Shown in pieces: positions 17,115 to 25,195 of a stretch of DNA of 64,000 bases. The notes under the pieces are model-generated. The model had not been told where the DNA came from, did not search any database, and worked only from the letters and a program-made list of their open reading frames with translations. How positions within the stretch are numbered: the stretch's first letter is position 1; each line of letters starts with the position of its first letter. The stretch spans positions 203,302 to 267,301 of the forward strand of contig CAYWJB010000005.1 of NCBI GenBank assembly GCA_964458495.1. The letters are read 5' to 3'. A program made the position numbers and the translations under genes. Source of the stretch: JANWVO01 sp964458495. Its GTDB lineage: Bacteria > Acidobacteriota > Terriglobia > Bryobacterales > Bryobacteraceae.

Positions 17115-19667
17115 TCAGCTTCGCGAGGTCCACTTGACGGGCAGGTAACAGGGCCGCGTCACCGGGTCTTCACTTCGGTTGGGGCTGACGCGCAGGGTGT
17201 AGCCGATCCTTCCGGTCTGGTGCGGCACGAAGTCGCGCCCAAACAAATGCCGCCCGTCCTGTTCTTGCAGGAACGGCAGGCTGATCACGGTGGTCTCGAA
17301 CAGTTCGCCGTCGGGGTTGACGCGTCCGACCACGGCCTCCACGCGAACGTCCGAGGGCGTCAGCCCGGCCAGCGCGATCGACGCCCGCAACTGGATCGGC
17401 GCGCCGGTCACAATGGCGCGGCCCACCGCGCCCGAGACGTCCTCGATCGAAACGTGGGGCCAGGCCTCGTCCACCTTGCGGTTCCACTGGGCCTTCTCAC
17501 GCGCCCAGGCGTAGTGGTTCTGGCCGGCTTGCAGGCTGGCCAGATGGGCGGGCTCGTACATCCGCTCCACGTAGTCGCGGACCATCCGCTGGCAGTTGTA
17601 CTGCGGGCTGAGATTCATAATCGAGGTTTTCACCCGCCTCATCCAGGCCACCGGCACGCCCTCTTCGCGGTTCTGGTAATACATGGGCAGGATCTCGGTC
17701 TCCAGGAGCGAATAGATGGACGACGCATGCACCTCGTCCAGATCCGCGGAATACGGGTCGCGGTCGCCGATCGCCCAGCCGCCGGAAACCTCGTAGGCTT
17801 CGTCGAACCAGCCGTCGAGGATCGACAGGTTCAGCGTCCCGTTGATGGCGGCCTTCATGCCGCTGGTGCCGCACGCCTCCTCGCCGCGGCGCGGGTTGTT
17901 CAGCCACAGATCCACGCCCTGCACGAGTTCGCGGCCGACCTCGATGTCGTAGTCCTCGACGAAGACGATGTGGCGCGACAATTCGGGGTCGCGCGTGTAC
18001 TGGATGATCTCGCGGATCAGCTGCTTGCCAGGCGTGTCCTTCGGGTGTGCCTTGCCGGCGATGACGATTTGCACGGGCATCTTCGGGTTGGTGAGGATCC
18101 TCTTCAGCCGCGCCAGATCCCGGAAGATCAGCGTCGCCCGCTTGTAGGTGGCGAACCGGCGCGAAAAACCGATGGTGAAGACCTCGGGGTCGAAGATCTC
18201 CGAAAGGCGCTTCTGCTCCGTGCTCGGCGCGTGGCGTTCCGCTGCGCGCTGCAGCAACCGCTCGCGGATGAAGGCGATGAGCCGCCGCTTGCGCCGGCGG
18301 CGGATCTCCCACAACTCCTCGTTCGGGATGTCCTCCACCTGCGTCCAGATGGCGGGATCGGCATACTGCTCGCGCCAGCCCGGGGCCAGATACTGGTCAT
18401 AGAGGCTGGCGAGGTCCGGGTGCAGCCACGTCGGCAGATGGACGCCGTTGGTGATCGGAATGATAGGCACCTCGTGGACCGGGAAATCGGGCCACAGGCG
18501 GTTGAACATCTGGCGGCTGACTTCCGAATGCAGCCGGCTCACCGCGTTGCGGTAGGCCGATGTCTTCAGCGCCAGAACGGCCATGGAAAACCGGTCGCCC
18601 TGCTCGTCGGTGCCGCCCTGGCCAAGGGCCAGAAAGCGGTCGAAGGGCACGTTGTTGCGCTCGCAGTAGGCGTGGAAGTACTCGTAGATCAGGCCGGGAT
18701 CGAACATGTCGATCCCCGCCGGCACGGGCGTGTGCGTGGTGAAGGTGTTGTTGACGCGCGCCGCCTCCAGCGCCTCCTCCCAGCTCAGCCCGTGATCCTG
18801 CATGAGCAGCCGCACGCGCTCCAGAGCCAGAAACGCCGAGTGGCCCTCGTTCATGTGGTAGACGGTCGGCTGGATGCCCAGCGCCTTCAGTACCCGCATT
18901 CCGCCGACGGCGAGCACGAACTCCTGCTGGATGCGGGTCACCGTGTCTCCGCCGTAGAGCTGGTCGGTAATGTCGCGGTATTCCTCGATCGTGTTCTCCG
19001 GGATGTTGGTGTCGAGCAGGATCAGCGGTATCCGCCCCACTTGCATCTTCCAGGCCTTGACGTGGCAATGGCCTCTCGGCAGACGGAGATCCACCACTAT
19101 TTCGTTGCCGCTCGCGTCCAGCGCCGGCGCCACGGGCCAGGTGAAAAAGTCGTTGACCGGATATTTCTCCACCTGCCAGCCGTCCGGATTCAGGTGCTGC
19201 TCCAGATAGCCTTTCTGATACAGCAGACCCACACCCACCAGGCCGAGGTTGGCGTCGCTGGCAGCCTTGAGATAATCGCCCGACAGGATGCCCAGGCCGC
19301 CGGAGTAGATGGAGACGGATTCCAGCAGACCGTACTCCATGCTGAAGTAGGCCACCTTCATTCCGCCCTCAGGCGGCTGCGCTTTCATATATTCGTCAAA
19401 TTCCCGGCACGCCGCCTGATACAGTGCGACATAGCGCGGGTCCGCCGCCGCCTTCTGCAGCGTCTCCTGCGGGATTCGTCCCAGCATCAGAACGGGGTTC
19501 CGCCTGCATTCCTTCCACAGCACCGGGTCCAGCCGCCGGAACACAGGACGCAAGGTAGGCTTCCAGCTCCAAAGGAAATTCAGGGCGAGTTCGCCAAGCC
19601 TCGACAACTCCGGAGGCAGCGCAGGACTGACGAGAAACTCCTTCACGGGACGGATGTGGTAAGCCAT
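17115..19667 (-). CDS. glgP: Alpha-glucan (glycogen) phosphorylase
   Basis: An 850-residue GT35 enzyme that releases glucose-1-phosphate from glycogen or maltodextrin. The N-terminal DUF3417-type module is recognisable (ELALNFLWSWKPTLRPVFRR). The catalytic core follows: YFSMEYGLLESVSIYSGGLG, HMNEGHSAFLALERVR, ITNGVHLPTWLHPDL, and the PLP-lysine site GTSGMKAAINGTLNLSILDG. This belongs to the alpha-glucan phosphorylase clade rather than the MalP/muscle type. The HAD phosphatase of the YihX type could act on its product, which is inferred. The ATG at 19667 is preceded by GGGAG at about 7 nt. Confidence 0.95.
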   Translation of the reverse strand: MAYHIRPVKEFLVSPALPPELSRLGELALNFLWSWKPTLRPVFRRLDPVLWKECRRNPVLMLGRIPQETLQKAAADPRYVALYQAACREFDEYMKAQPPEGGMKVAYFSMEYGLLESVSIYSGGLGILSGDYLKAASDANLGLVGVGLLYQKGYLEQHLNPDGWQVEKYPVNDFFTWPVAPALDASGNEIVVDLRLPRGHCHVKAWKMQVGRIPLILLDTNIPENTIEEYRDITDQLYGGDTVTRIQQEFVLAVGGMRVLKALGIQPTVYHMNEGHSAFLALERVRLLMQDHGLSWEEALEAARVNNTFTTHTPVPAGIDMFDPGLIYEYFHAYCERNNVPFDRFLALGQGGTDEQGDRFSMAVLALKTSAYRNAVSRLHSEVSRQMFNRLWPDFPVHEVPIIPITNGVHLPTWLHPDLASLYDQYLAPGWREQYADPAIWTQVEDIPNEELWEIRRRRKRRLIAFIRERLLQRAAERHAPSTEQKRLSEIFDPEVFTIGFSRRFATYKRATLIFRDLARLKRILTNPKMPVQIVIAGKAHPKDTPGKQLIREIIQYTRDPELSRHIVFVEDYDIEVGRELVQGVDLWLNNPRRGEEACGTSGMKAAINGTLNLSILDGWFDEAYEVSGGWAIGDRDPYSADLDEVHASSIYSLLETEILPMYYQNREEGVPVAWMRRVKTSIMNLSPQYNCQRMVRDYVERMYEPAHLASLQAGQNHYAWAREKAQWNRKVDEAWPHVSIEDVSGAVGRAIVTGAPIQLRASIALAGLTPSDVRVEAVVGRVNPDGELFETTVISLPFLQEQDGRHLFGRDFVPHQTGRIGYTLRVSPNRSEDPVTRPCYLPVKWTSRS

Positions 19668-19841
19668 GGTTACTCCCAGATTTCTACGTTAGCAGACGGA
19701 TTCCCTGCCCCCGCAGGCTGTGCGTTTCCGCCCTGACCTTTCACCTCTTTGGATGCTCGCGGCCCGCGCCGGGTTCGCAATTCGGCCCGCGGCGCCGCCG
19801 TGGCAGGATACCTGACCAAACGCGTTTGCCATCTTTTTGTC

Positions 19842-19868
19842 TTGATTCGCGCCATCTTGACGTACAAT
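19842..19868 (+). promoter_or_regulatory. Promoter of rrf2 gene, leaderless type
   Basis: TTGATT (19842-19847) and TACAAT (19863-19868) are separated by 15 nt. The TACAAT ends 6 nt before the ATG at 19875, so the transcript would begin at or next to the start codon. There is no Shine-Dalgarno in that gap (GAAAGC). Confidence 0.5.
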
Positions 19869-19874
19869 GAAAGC

Positions 19875-20363
19875 ATGAAGCTGAGCGCTCAGGAAGAATA
19901 TGGGCTGCGCTGTCTTCTGTACATGGCGCGCCATGGGGAGGACCGGAGCCACAGCATCCCGGAAATCAGCAGGGCGGAGGGTCTCTCCGTCCCGAATGTC
20001 GCCAAACTGATGCGCATCCTGCGCCTCGGAGGGCTGGTCAAAAGCGTTCGCGGGCAGGCAGGCGGATACACACTGGCCAAGCCGGCTGCCGAAATCACCG
20101 TCTCGGAAGTGGTCGGGCTGCTCGGAGGCAGCTTCTTCAACGCCCACTTCTGCGACCGGCATGCGGGACTGGAGCGCAACTGCACGCACGTGGAGGACTG
20201 CTCGCTGAAGATTCTCTGGAGCGCCGTTCAGAAGGGCCTGGACGGGATCCTGGGCCGGACTTCGCTCCGGGACCTGCTGCGCAACGAGCAGGAGATGAGA
20301 GCTTTGATGCGCGAACGGGCCGCTGCGGCTGCGCTGGAGGTTGCCGAGAGCAGGCCTCTTTGA
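19875..20363 (+). CDS. Rrf2-family transcriptional regulator, probable Fe-S sensor
   Basis: A 162-residue winged-helix repressor/activator. The N-terminus KLSAQEEYGLRCLLYMARH and the recognition region LSVPNVAKLMRILRLGGLVKSVRGQAGGY are diagnostic of Rrf2/IscR. Three cysteines (Cys93, Cys103 and Cys109, pattern C-x9-C-x5-C) resemble the cluster ligands of IscR and related sensors, so it probably senses iron-sulfur status or redox state. No suf/isc genes lie next to it. The next genes are the B12 operon on the same strand after 122 nt, so regulation of that operon is possible but unproven. I chose the ATG at 19875, which fits the family start. Confidence 0.88.
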   Translation: MKLSAQEEYGLRCLLYMARHGEDRSHSIPEISRAEGLSVPNVAKLMRILRLGGLVKSVRGQAGGYTLAKPAAEITVSEVVGLLGGSFFNAHFCDRHAGLERNCTHVEDCSLKILWSAVQKGLDGILGRTSLRDLLRNEQEMRALMRERAAAAALEVAESRPL

Positions 20364-20425
20364 TCCCTGCCGCGTGCTGGCGAGGCTGCGCGCGGCACAG
20401 TCTCTCTTTGTCTCCACTTGTCCCC

Positions 20426-20460
20426 CGCAGCTGCCAGTTAAGCTGAAAGAAGCAGCTGCG
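20426..20460. promoter_or_regulatory. 9-bp inverted repeat upstream of cobalamin operon
   Basis: CGCAGCTGC (20426-20434) and GCAGCTGCG (20452-20460) form a perfect 9-bp inverted repeat with a 17-nt loop, 25 nt upstream of the ATG at 20486. Each arm is built on the palindrome GCAGCTGC. It could be a repressor operator or an RNA hairpin in the leader. It does not look like a cobalamin riboswitch: no B12-box core was found. Confidence 0.4.
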
Positions 20461-20485
20461 AAGTGCGGCCGCTCCTCCACACCCG

Positions 20486-21394
20486 ATGCAAGAAACGACA
20501 CTGCCGCACGCTCTGGTCATCACCAGCGCCCATGCCGGAGAGGGCAAGACTCATGTGGCCTGCGGGCTGGCCCGCTGGCTGGCCAATCACGGTTTTCATC
20601 CGGCGCCCTTGCATCTGGGTGCTGCCGGCGCCCATCAGCAGGCCTGCCCCGGAGGCGGTACCGTCTCCCGGGCTGCGGCGCTGCTGGCAGAGGCTTGCCG
20701 CCTGGCACCGGAGCCCCTGTTTGAGTCCGGGTGGAGCCGCCTGGAAGAGGTCGCGCTACGGGGCGACGTGGTGATCGTGGAGGCGCCGGCGATCTCCGGC
20801 ACGATGAGCCGTCTTCCGCAGATCCGCGTGGAACGGGCTGGCGGCGGCCTGAGGGTGAACGGATTTCCGCTCTCATTGTTCTCGCCCGCCGTCACGCACG
20901 GTACCGTGCCGGAACTGGAGGGGCTGCCGGACTGGGAGTATGCGACACGGCCGCGCATTGGCGTCGTGAGCCTGCCCCATCTGCTCGATTTCCGCGACCT
21001 CGCCCTGCTGCGTGGCGCCGAGTGGCTGACGGCGGCGGGTGTCGGGCAGTTCGAGTTTCTGTTTGTGCCGGCGACCTCCGATGCGGGGCACGACGCGGCC
21101 TGGCTGGAGGAGACGGGACTCGCCGAGTGGCTCCGCGAGCAGGCTTTCGGCGGCGCGGTGGTGGCCAGTTGCGGTTGGGAGGTCGGCGGTGCGCGCCCGG
21201 TGGAACGCGAGGATCTTTCCGATTACCGGCGGTTGTCGCTGCTGCTCGGGCGCAGGATGGCGCCTCCCATGCCGGACGATTCCGTTCTCGACGGGCTGGC
21301 CGCATGGGTCGCCCCATGGGCCGAACAGGAGAAGCTGCTGGAATTCTTCCGGCAGGGCTGGCGGACTCCGTCCGCCGGCAGCGTAGTAGATTAG
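20486..21394 (+). CDS. Compressed CobQ-like protein (cobyric acid synthase homologue)
   Basis: A 302-residue protein that appears to be a shortened relative of cobyric acid synthase (usually about 480-500). Residues 9-50 (HALVITSAHAGEGKTHVACG, Lys21) match the CobQ/BioD-type P-loop region and the following helix, and GDVVIVEAPAIS near residue 95 matches the DVVIVEGAGS segment. From residue 157, RIGVVSLPHLLDFRDL matches the start of the CobQ amidotransferase domain. LFVPATSDAGHDAAWL and VVASCGWEVGG (Cys229) align with the PGTKNT-type and GICGGYQ segments. The region between Walker A and the amidotransferase part is much shorter, and no C-terminal histidine motif is seen, so amidation activity is doubtful. 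Its place ahead of cobD and btuFDC supports a cobalamin role. The domain assignment is by eye. Confidence 0.6.
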   Translation: MQETTLPHALVITSAHAGEGKTHVACGLARWLANHGFHPAPLHLGAAGAHQQACPGGGTVSRAAALLAEACRLAPEPLFESGWSRLEEVALRGDVVIVEAPAISGTMSRLPQIRVERAGGGLRVNGFPLSLFSPAVTHGTVPELEGLPDWEYATRPRIGVVSLPHLLDFRDLALLRGAEWLTAAGVGQFEFLFVPATSDAGHDAAWLEETGLAEWLREQAFGGAVVASCGWEVGGARPVEREDLSDYRRLSLLLGRRMAPPMPDDSVLDGLAAWVAPWAEQEKLLEFFRQGWRTPSAGSVVD

Positions 21395-21397
21395 GGA

Positions 21398-21508
21398 ATG
21401 GAAGGCCTTGGCGGCGTGCGCCAGGACCGGCCGCGGCGGAAGTGGATGGCGCCGCTGGCGCAGATGGCCATTCGTGCCGGATTTTTTCAGCGGCAGCGGG
21501 GAGGATGA
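21398..21508 (+). CDS. Possible 36-residue basic peptide between cobQ-like gene and cobD
   Basis: An open frame of 36 codons (MEGLGGVRQDRPRRKWMAPL onward) starts 4 nt after the previous stop and overlaps the cobD start as ATGA. It is basic (six Arg in the set RQDRPRRK...RQR) with no hydrophobic segment. It may serve to couple translation between the two genes. There is no homology evidence, and a chance open frame cannot be excluded. Confidence 0.3.
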   Translation: MEGLGGVRQDRPRRKWMAPLAQMAIRAGFFQRQRGG

Positions 21509-22524
21509 GATTGATCGTCACGCACGGTGGAAATGTGTTGGCCGTGGCCAGGGCCCGCGGTTGGGACTGGCGTGAGGTTCTCGATCTGAGCGCAAGCATC
21601 AACCCCCTGGGGCCTTCGCCGGCTGTGCGGCCCGCCATTGAGGAAGCGCTCGACCGCGTCGCCCTCTATCCCGATCCGCTGCCCGAGCAATTGACCGCCG
21701 TGCTGGCCAAAGCCTGGGGGATCGGGCCGGAACAGGTGCTGGTGGGCGGCGGAGGCACGGAACTGGTGCACTTTCTGGCCCGGGCGGGCTGGAACGGGCC
21801 CGCCACGCTGGCTGTTCCGGTGTGGGCGGAGTTCTACCGCGCGTTTCCGCATGCGCATCGTGTCCCGGCCGCCGAACCCGACGCCTGGCCGCAGCGCGGC
21901 CTGCTGGTGGTGAGCCAGCCGGGCAATCCGACCGGTGTATCGGTTCCGCTGGAGGCGGTGAAACGCGCCGTCGCCAGCCGCGAGGGGCCGGTGCTGATCG
22001 ACGAAAGCTTCATCGAGTTCACACGGCTGGAATCGGCGATCGGCTGGATCCAGGATCACCCCAACGTTCTGGTGCTGCGCTCGCTGTCGAAGTTCCATGC
22101 GCTGCCGGGGCTGCGCGTGGGCGCGCTGGCGGGTTCGCCGGAATGGATCCGCCGCCTGCAACGCAAGCGCGAGCCGTGGCGGGTGAGCACGCTGGCCGAA
22201 GCGGCGGCGTTGGCAGCCGTGCGCGACACCGCGCACGCTGAACGTACGCGCCGGCTGGTGGAAGAGGAGCGCGCGTGGCTGCTGGAGGCGCTCGAGGAGC
22301 TCAACGGCCTGCGTGTTTTGCCGGGCGAGGCCAACTATCTGCTGGCCTACACGGACCGCCCCGCGGCTGAAGTCTGCGACTGGTTCCTCGAGCGCAAGAT
22401 CCTGCTGCGCAACTGTTCGCGGCTGCCGGGCGTGGACGGAGAGGCCATCCGGTTCGCCGTCCGGACACGCCCGGAGAACGAGCGCTTCCTTGCCGCGGCC
22501 CGGGAGTACTTTTGCGCCGGCTGA
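21505..22524 (+). CDS. cobD: L-threonine-O-3-phosphate decarboxylase-like aminotransferase
   Basis: A 339-residue PLP enzyme of the HisC/CobD fold. The N-terminus THGGNVLAVARARGWDWREVLDLSASINPLG is the CobD/CobC signature. Fold motifs include QPGNPTGVSVP and the Schiff-base lysine in LRSLSKFHALPGLRVG near residue 195. CobD makes (R)-1-amino-2-propanol O-2-phosphate, the linker of the nucleotide loop of B12. The ATG is coupled to the preceding short frame by ATGA. Within this operon it suggests salvage of corrinoids taken up by BtuFCD, not complete synthesis, since no corrin-ring genes are visible. A histidinol-phosphate aminotransferase is a weaker alternative. Confidence 0.85.
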   Translation: MRLIVTHGGNVLAVARARGWDWREVLDLSASINPLGPSPAVRPAIEEALDRVALYPDPLPEQLTAVLAKAWGIGPEQVLVGGGGTELVHFLARAGWNGPATLAVPVWAEFYRAFPHAHRVPAAEPDAWPQRGLLVVSQPGNPTGVSVPLEAVKRAVASREGPVLIDESFIEFTRLESAIGWIQDHPNVLVLRSLSKFHALPGLRVGALAGSPEWIRRLQRKREPWRVSTLAEAAALAAVRDTAHAERTRRLVEEERAWLLEALEELNGLRVLPGEANYLLAYTDRPAAEVCDWFLERKILLRNCSRLPGVDGEAIRFAVRTRPENERFLAAAREYFCAG

Positions 22525-23363
22525 TTCTCGCCCTGCTCCTGGCGGCGGCCCTGCAGGCCACGCCTCCGCAACGTATCGTCTCCACCGCGCCGTCGCTCAC
22601 GGAAACCCTGTTTGCGCTGGGGCTGGGCCCGCGCATCGTGGGAGTCACCGAGTTCTGCCGTTACCCGCCCGAGGCCGCCTCGAAGCCCCGGATCGGCACT
22701 TTCCTCGAGCCAAGCTTCGAGCGCATCCTGGCGCAGCGGCCCGATCTCGTGCTGGTGGTCCGCAATCCCGTGCGGCTGGCCGAGCGCCTGTCGCAACTCG
22801 GACTGCGGGCCGTGGAAGTGCCGCAGGACTCCATCGCCGAGATTCTGGCCTCGATCCGTGAAATCGCGCGGCTGGCCGGTGTGGAGGAGCGCGGCAGCGC
22901 GCTGGCGGCATCGATCGGGAAACAGATGGAGGAGGTGCGCCGCCGAGCCTCGGCGCTGCCGCGGCGCAAAGTGCTCTTCCTGGTGGGCCGCTCGCCCGGC
23001 ACGTTGCAGGGCATGGTGGGCGCCGGGCCGGGCAGCTTCCTGGACGAGCTGATCCGGCTGGCGGGCGGCGTGAATGCACTGGCCGGATCGCCCATGGCCT
23101 ATCCGCGCGTCTCGGTGGAGCAGATTGTGGCCGCTGATCCTGACGTCATTCTTGACATGGGCGACTTCGCGCATCACGAGGGCAAGCCGCTCGAATCACC
23201 TGATCAGTTCCGGGCCGTGTGGGGGCAATACCGCCTGATCCGGGCCGTGCGCGACAACCGGGTGCGGCAGGCCGCGTCAGAGGTCCTCATCCGGCCGGGG
23301 CCGCGCGTGGGCGAGGCAGCCCGAGCGATGTTCGAACTGATCCATGGAGCCGGCGCCAGATGA
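22512..23363 (+). CDS. btuF: Corrinoid (B12) ABC transporter substrate-binding protein
   Basis: A 283-residue periplasmic binding protein of the BtuF/TroA helical-backbone type. It starts at a TTG (22512) that overlaps the cobD end by 13 nt. A signal peptide (MRRLILALLLAAALQATPP) precedes IVSTAPSLTETLFALGLG and VGVTEFCRYPPEA, the hallmarks of cobalamin-binding BtuF. The end has the usual C-terminal alpha-helical lobe. No lipobox cysteine is present, so the protein is probably soluble in the periplasm. It forms a transporter with the next two genes, all overlapping. Confidence 0.88.
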   Translation: MRRLILALLLAAALQATPPQRIVSTAPSLTETLFALGLGPRIVGVTEFCRYPPEAASKPRIGTFLEPSFERILAQRPDLVLVVRNPVRLAERLSQLGLRAVEVPQDSIAEILASIREIARLAGVEERGSALAASIGKQMEEVRRRASALPRRKVLFLVGRSPGTLQGMVGAGPGSFLDELIRLAGGVNALAGSPMAYPRVSVEQIVAADPDVILDMGDFAHHEGKPLESPDQFRAVWGQYRLIRAVRDNRVRQAASEVLIRPGPRVGEAARAMFELIHGAGAR

Positions 23364-24130
23364 GGGTGCAATACGAGCTGGAAGGCGTGGGCATGCGCTA
23401 TGACGGCGCAGCCGTGCTCGAGGGCGTCACCCTGCGCTTTCCGCAGCCGGAGCTGGTGACGCTGATCGGGCCGAACGGGGCAGGCAAGTCCACGCTGCTC
23501 GGGATTATGGCGGGGCTGCGGCGCGGCTTCGAGGGCCGGTGCCTGCTGAACGGGCGCTCCGTGGACCGCTGGCGCCGCCGCGAGTTCGCCCGGCTGGCCG
23601 CCTTCGTGCCGCAGACGCTGCGCTTCGATTTTCCGTTCATGGCGGAGCAGGTTGTGCTGATGGGCCGTACGCCTTATGCGGGCGGCTTTTTCGACAGCCG
23701 GGAAGATTGGCTGGCGGTGCGCGAGGCGATGGAAGCGACCGACACGGCTTTGCTCGCGAGCCGCGATTTCCGCTCCCTGAGCGGCGGCGAACGGCAACGC
23801 GTGATGCTGGCGGCGGCGTTGGCGCAACGGCCCGCGGCGCTCTTGCTCGACGAGCCGGCCGCGTTTCTCGACCTGCATCACCAGCTGATGATCTACGAGC
23901 TGCTCCGGCGCCTGGCGCGGGAAGGGCTGCTGGTGATCGCCGTCACCCATGACGTCAACCTCGCCGCCTCGTTCGCCGGGCGTGTTGTGGCGCTGCGCTC
24001 CGGCCGCGTCATCGCCGATGCGGCGCCCTGCGATGCGCTGGCGGCGGAGCGCATCCGCGAGGTCTTCGGCGTTCCGGCCGAATGGCTGACGCGGCGCGAC
24101 GGCAAGGCATGGATCGCCTATGGGGATTGA
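23360..24130 (+). CDS. btuD: Corrinoid ABC transporter ATP-binding protein
   Basis: A 256-residue FecE/BtuD-type ATPase. Walker A is LIGPNGAGKSTLLGIMAGL near residue 35, the ABC signature is FRSLSGGERQRVMLAAAL near 142, Walker B is AALLLDEPAAFLDL, and the H-loop is AVTHDVN. The ATG at 23360 overlaps the btuF stop (ATGA). The C-terminal extension ERIREVFGVPAEWLTRRDG is typical of iron-chelate/B12 importers. It energises import through the permease that follows; the order btuF-btuD-btuC is unusual but the parts are complete. Confidence 0.92.
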   Translation: MRVQYELEGVGMRYDGAAVLEGVTLRFPQPELVTLIGPNGAGKSTLLGIMAGLRRGFEGRCLLNGRSVDRWRRREFARLAAFVPQTLRFDFPFMAEQVVLMGRTPYAGGFFDSREDWLAVREAMEATDTALLASRDFRSLSGGERQRVMLAAALAQRPAALLLDEPAAFLDLHHQLMIYELLRRLAREGLLVIAVTHDVNLAASFAGRVVALRSGRVIADAAPCDALAAERIREVFGVPAEWLTRRDGKAWIAYGD

Positions 24131-25124
24131 TCCGCTCACTCCCGGCCGCGCCGCGCGCATCCTGACGGTGACAGCGCTGTTCGCACTGGTGGTCCTGGTG
24201 CTGACGCCGCTGGCCGGTCCCGTGCGGATCGATCTGGCGAAGGCCTGGCGGGGCGAATTCCCCGATGCCCAGATGTTTTTCGCCGTGCGGTGGCCGCGCA
24301 CCCTGCTGGCCATGCTCAGCGGCGGCGCCCTGGCGCTGGCCGGGGTGCTTTTCCAGGCGCTGCTGCGCGATCCGCTGGCTTCGCCGTTCACCCTCGGCGT
24401 TTCCAGCGGCGCGAGCCTCGGGGCGGTGCTGATGATCGTGCTCGGAGTCCATTCGCTATTGGGGCTGCCGGCGCTGTGGGCCGGCGCCGCCGCCGGCGCG
24501 ATGGCCGTGCTCGCCGTCGTGATCACGGTCGCCGCAGAAGGCCGGCGCGTTTCCTCCTTCACGCTGCTTCTGGCAGGAGTCGCCGTCAACAGCATCGCCA
24601 GCTCGCTCATCATGCTGCTGCACAACCTGGCGAGCGTCGGCCAGAGCTTCGCCATCGTCCACTGGCTGATGGGCAACATCGACCCTGTTCCCGCCCCCGT
24701 GCTCACCGGTCTGGCGCTCGTCGTACTGCCTGTCTCGGCGGCGGCTTGTGCGCTGGGCCGCCACTGGAACCTGCTGGCCGTTGGAGAAGAGTGGGCAGCG
24801 GCGCGCGGCGCTTCTCCGCAGCGGCTGCTGCTGGCCGGTTATCTGGCCGGCAGTCTGCTGGCCGCCGCTGTCACTGCCGTCACCGGCCCGATCGGCTTTG
24901 TCGGGCTGGTGGTGCCCCACGCCCTGCGGCTCCTCATCGGCAGCGATCACCGCGTGCTCCTGCCGGCCTCCTTCCTCGCCGGCGGCGCCTTCCTTGCCCT
25001 GTGCGACACAGCCGCCCGCACGCTGCTCAGTGTGGAGTTGCCCGTCAGCGTCGTCACGGCGCTGGTCGGCGGGCCCGTCTTCATCCTTCTCTTGCGCGGG
25101 CGCAGGCGCAGTCTGTGGATGTGA
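24120..25124 (+). CDS. btuC: Corrinoid ABC transporter permease (FecCD family)
   Basis: A 334-residue inner membrane protein with about ten predicted membrane segments. The FecCD family motifs are visible: RWPRTLLAMLSGGALALAG near residue 58, LASPFTLGVSSGASLGAVL, HWLMGNIDPV, and TGPIGFVGLVVPHALRLLIG near residue 260 (the coupling-helix region). The start overlaps btuD by 11 nt, so the whole operon from 20486 to 25124 is one transcription and translation unit. An iron-siderophore permease is the alternative, but the neighbouring cobD and cobQ-like genes favour B12. Confidence 0.92.
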   Translation: MGIDPLTPGRAARILTVTALFALVVLVLTPLAGPVRIDLAKAWRGEFPDAQMFFAVRWPRTLLAMLSGGALALAGVLFQALLRDPLASPFTLGVSSGASLGAVLMIVLGVHSLLGLPALWAGAAAGAMAVLAVVITVAAEGRRVSSFTLLLAGVAVNSIASSLIMLLHNLASVGQSFAIVHWLMGNIDPVPAPVLTGLALVVLPVSAAACALGRHWNLLAVGEEWAAARGASPQRLLLAGYLAGSLLAAAVTAVTGPIGFVGLVVPHALRLLIGSDHRVLLPASFLAGGAFLALCDTAARTLLSVELPVSVVTALVGGPVFILLLRGRRRSLWM

Positions 25125-25159
25125 CGCAGGCGCGCGGGCGTCGAATGAGGCCCAGACGG

Positions 25160-25183
25160 TAGAATGGAAAATCCGGCCGGAGG
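25160..25183 (+). promoter_or_regulatory. -10 element and ribosome binding site for ABC permease gene
   Basis: TAGAAT (25160-25165) precedes a GGAGG at 25179-25183, 12 nt before the TTG start at 25196. It may drive the ABC pair separately from the B12 operon. The -35 is unclear. Confidence 0.4.
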
Positions 25184-25195
25184 CCGCTCAAGCCG

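Noticed and set aside
17007..19736. 909-codon plus-strand open frame
   Set aside because: Antisense of glgP; low-complexity, without motifs.
20364..20485. Cobalamin riboswitch upstream of the B12 operon
   Set aside because: No B12-box or the conserved core was visible on the plus strand; only an inverted repeat was found.
20731..21504. Upstream extension of the cobD reading frame
   Set aside because: The extension overlaps the CobQ-like gene in another frame and is Arg-rich; CobD begins naturally at 21505.
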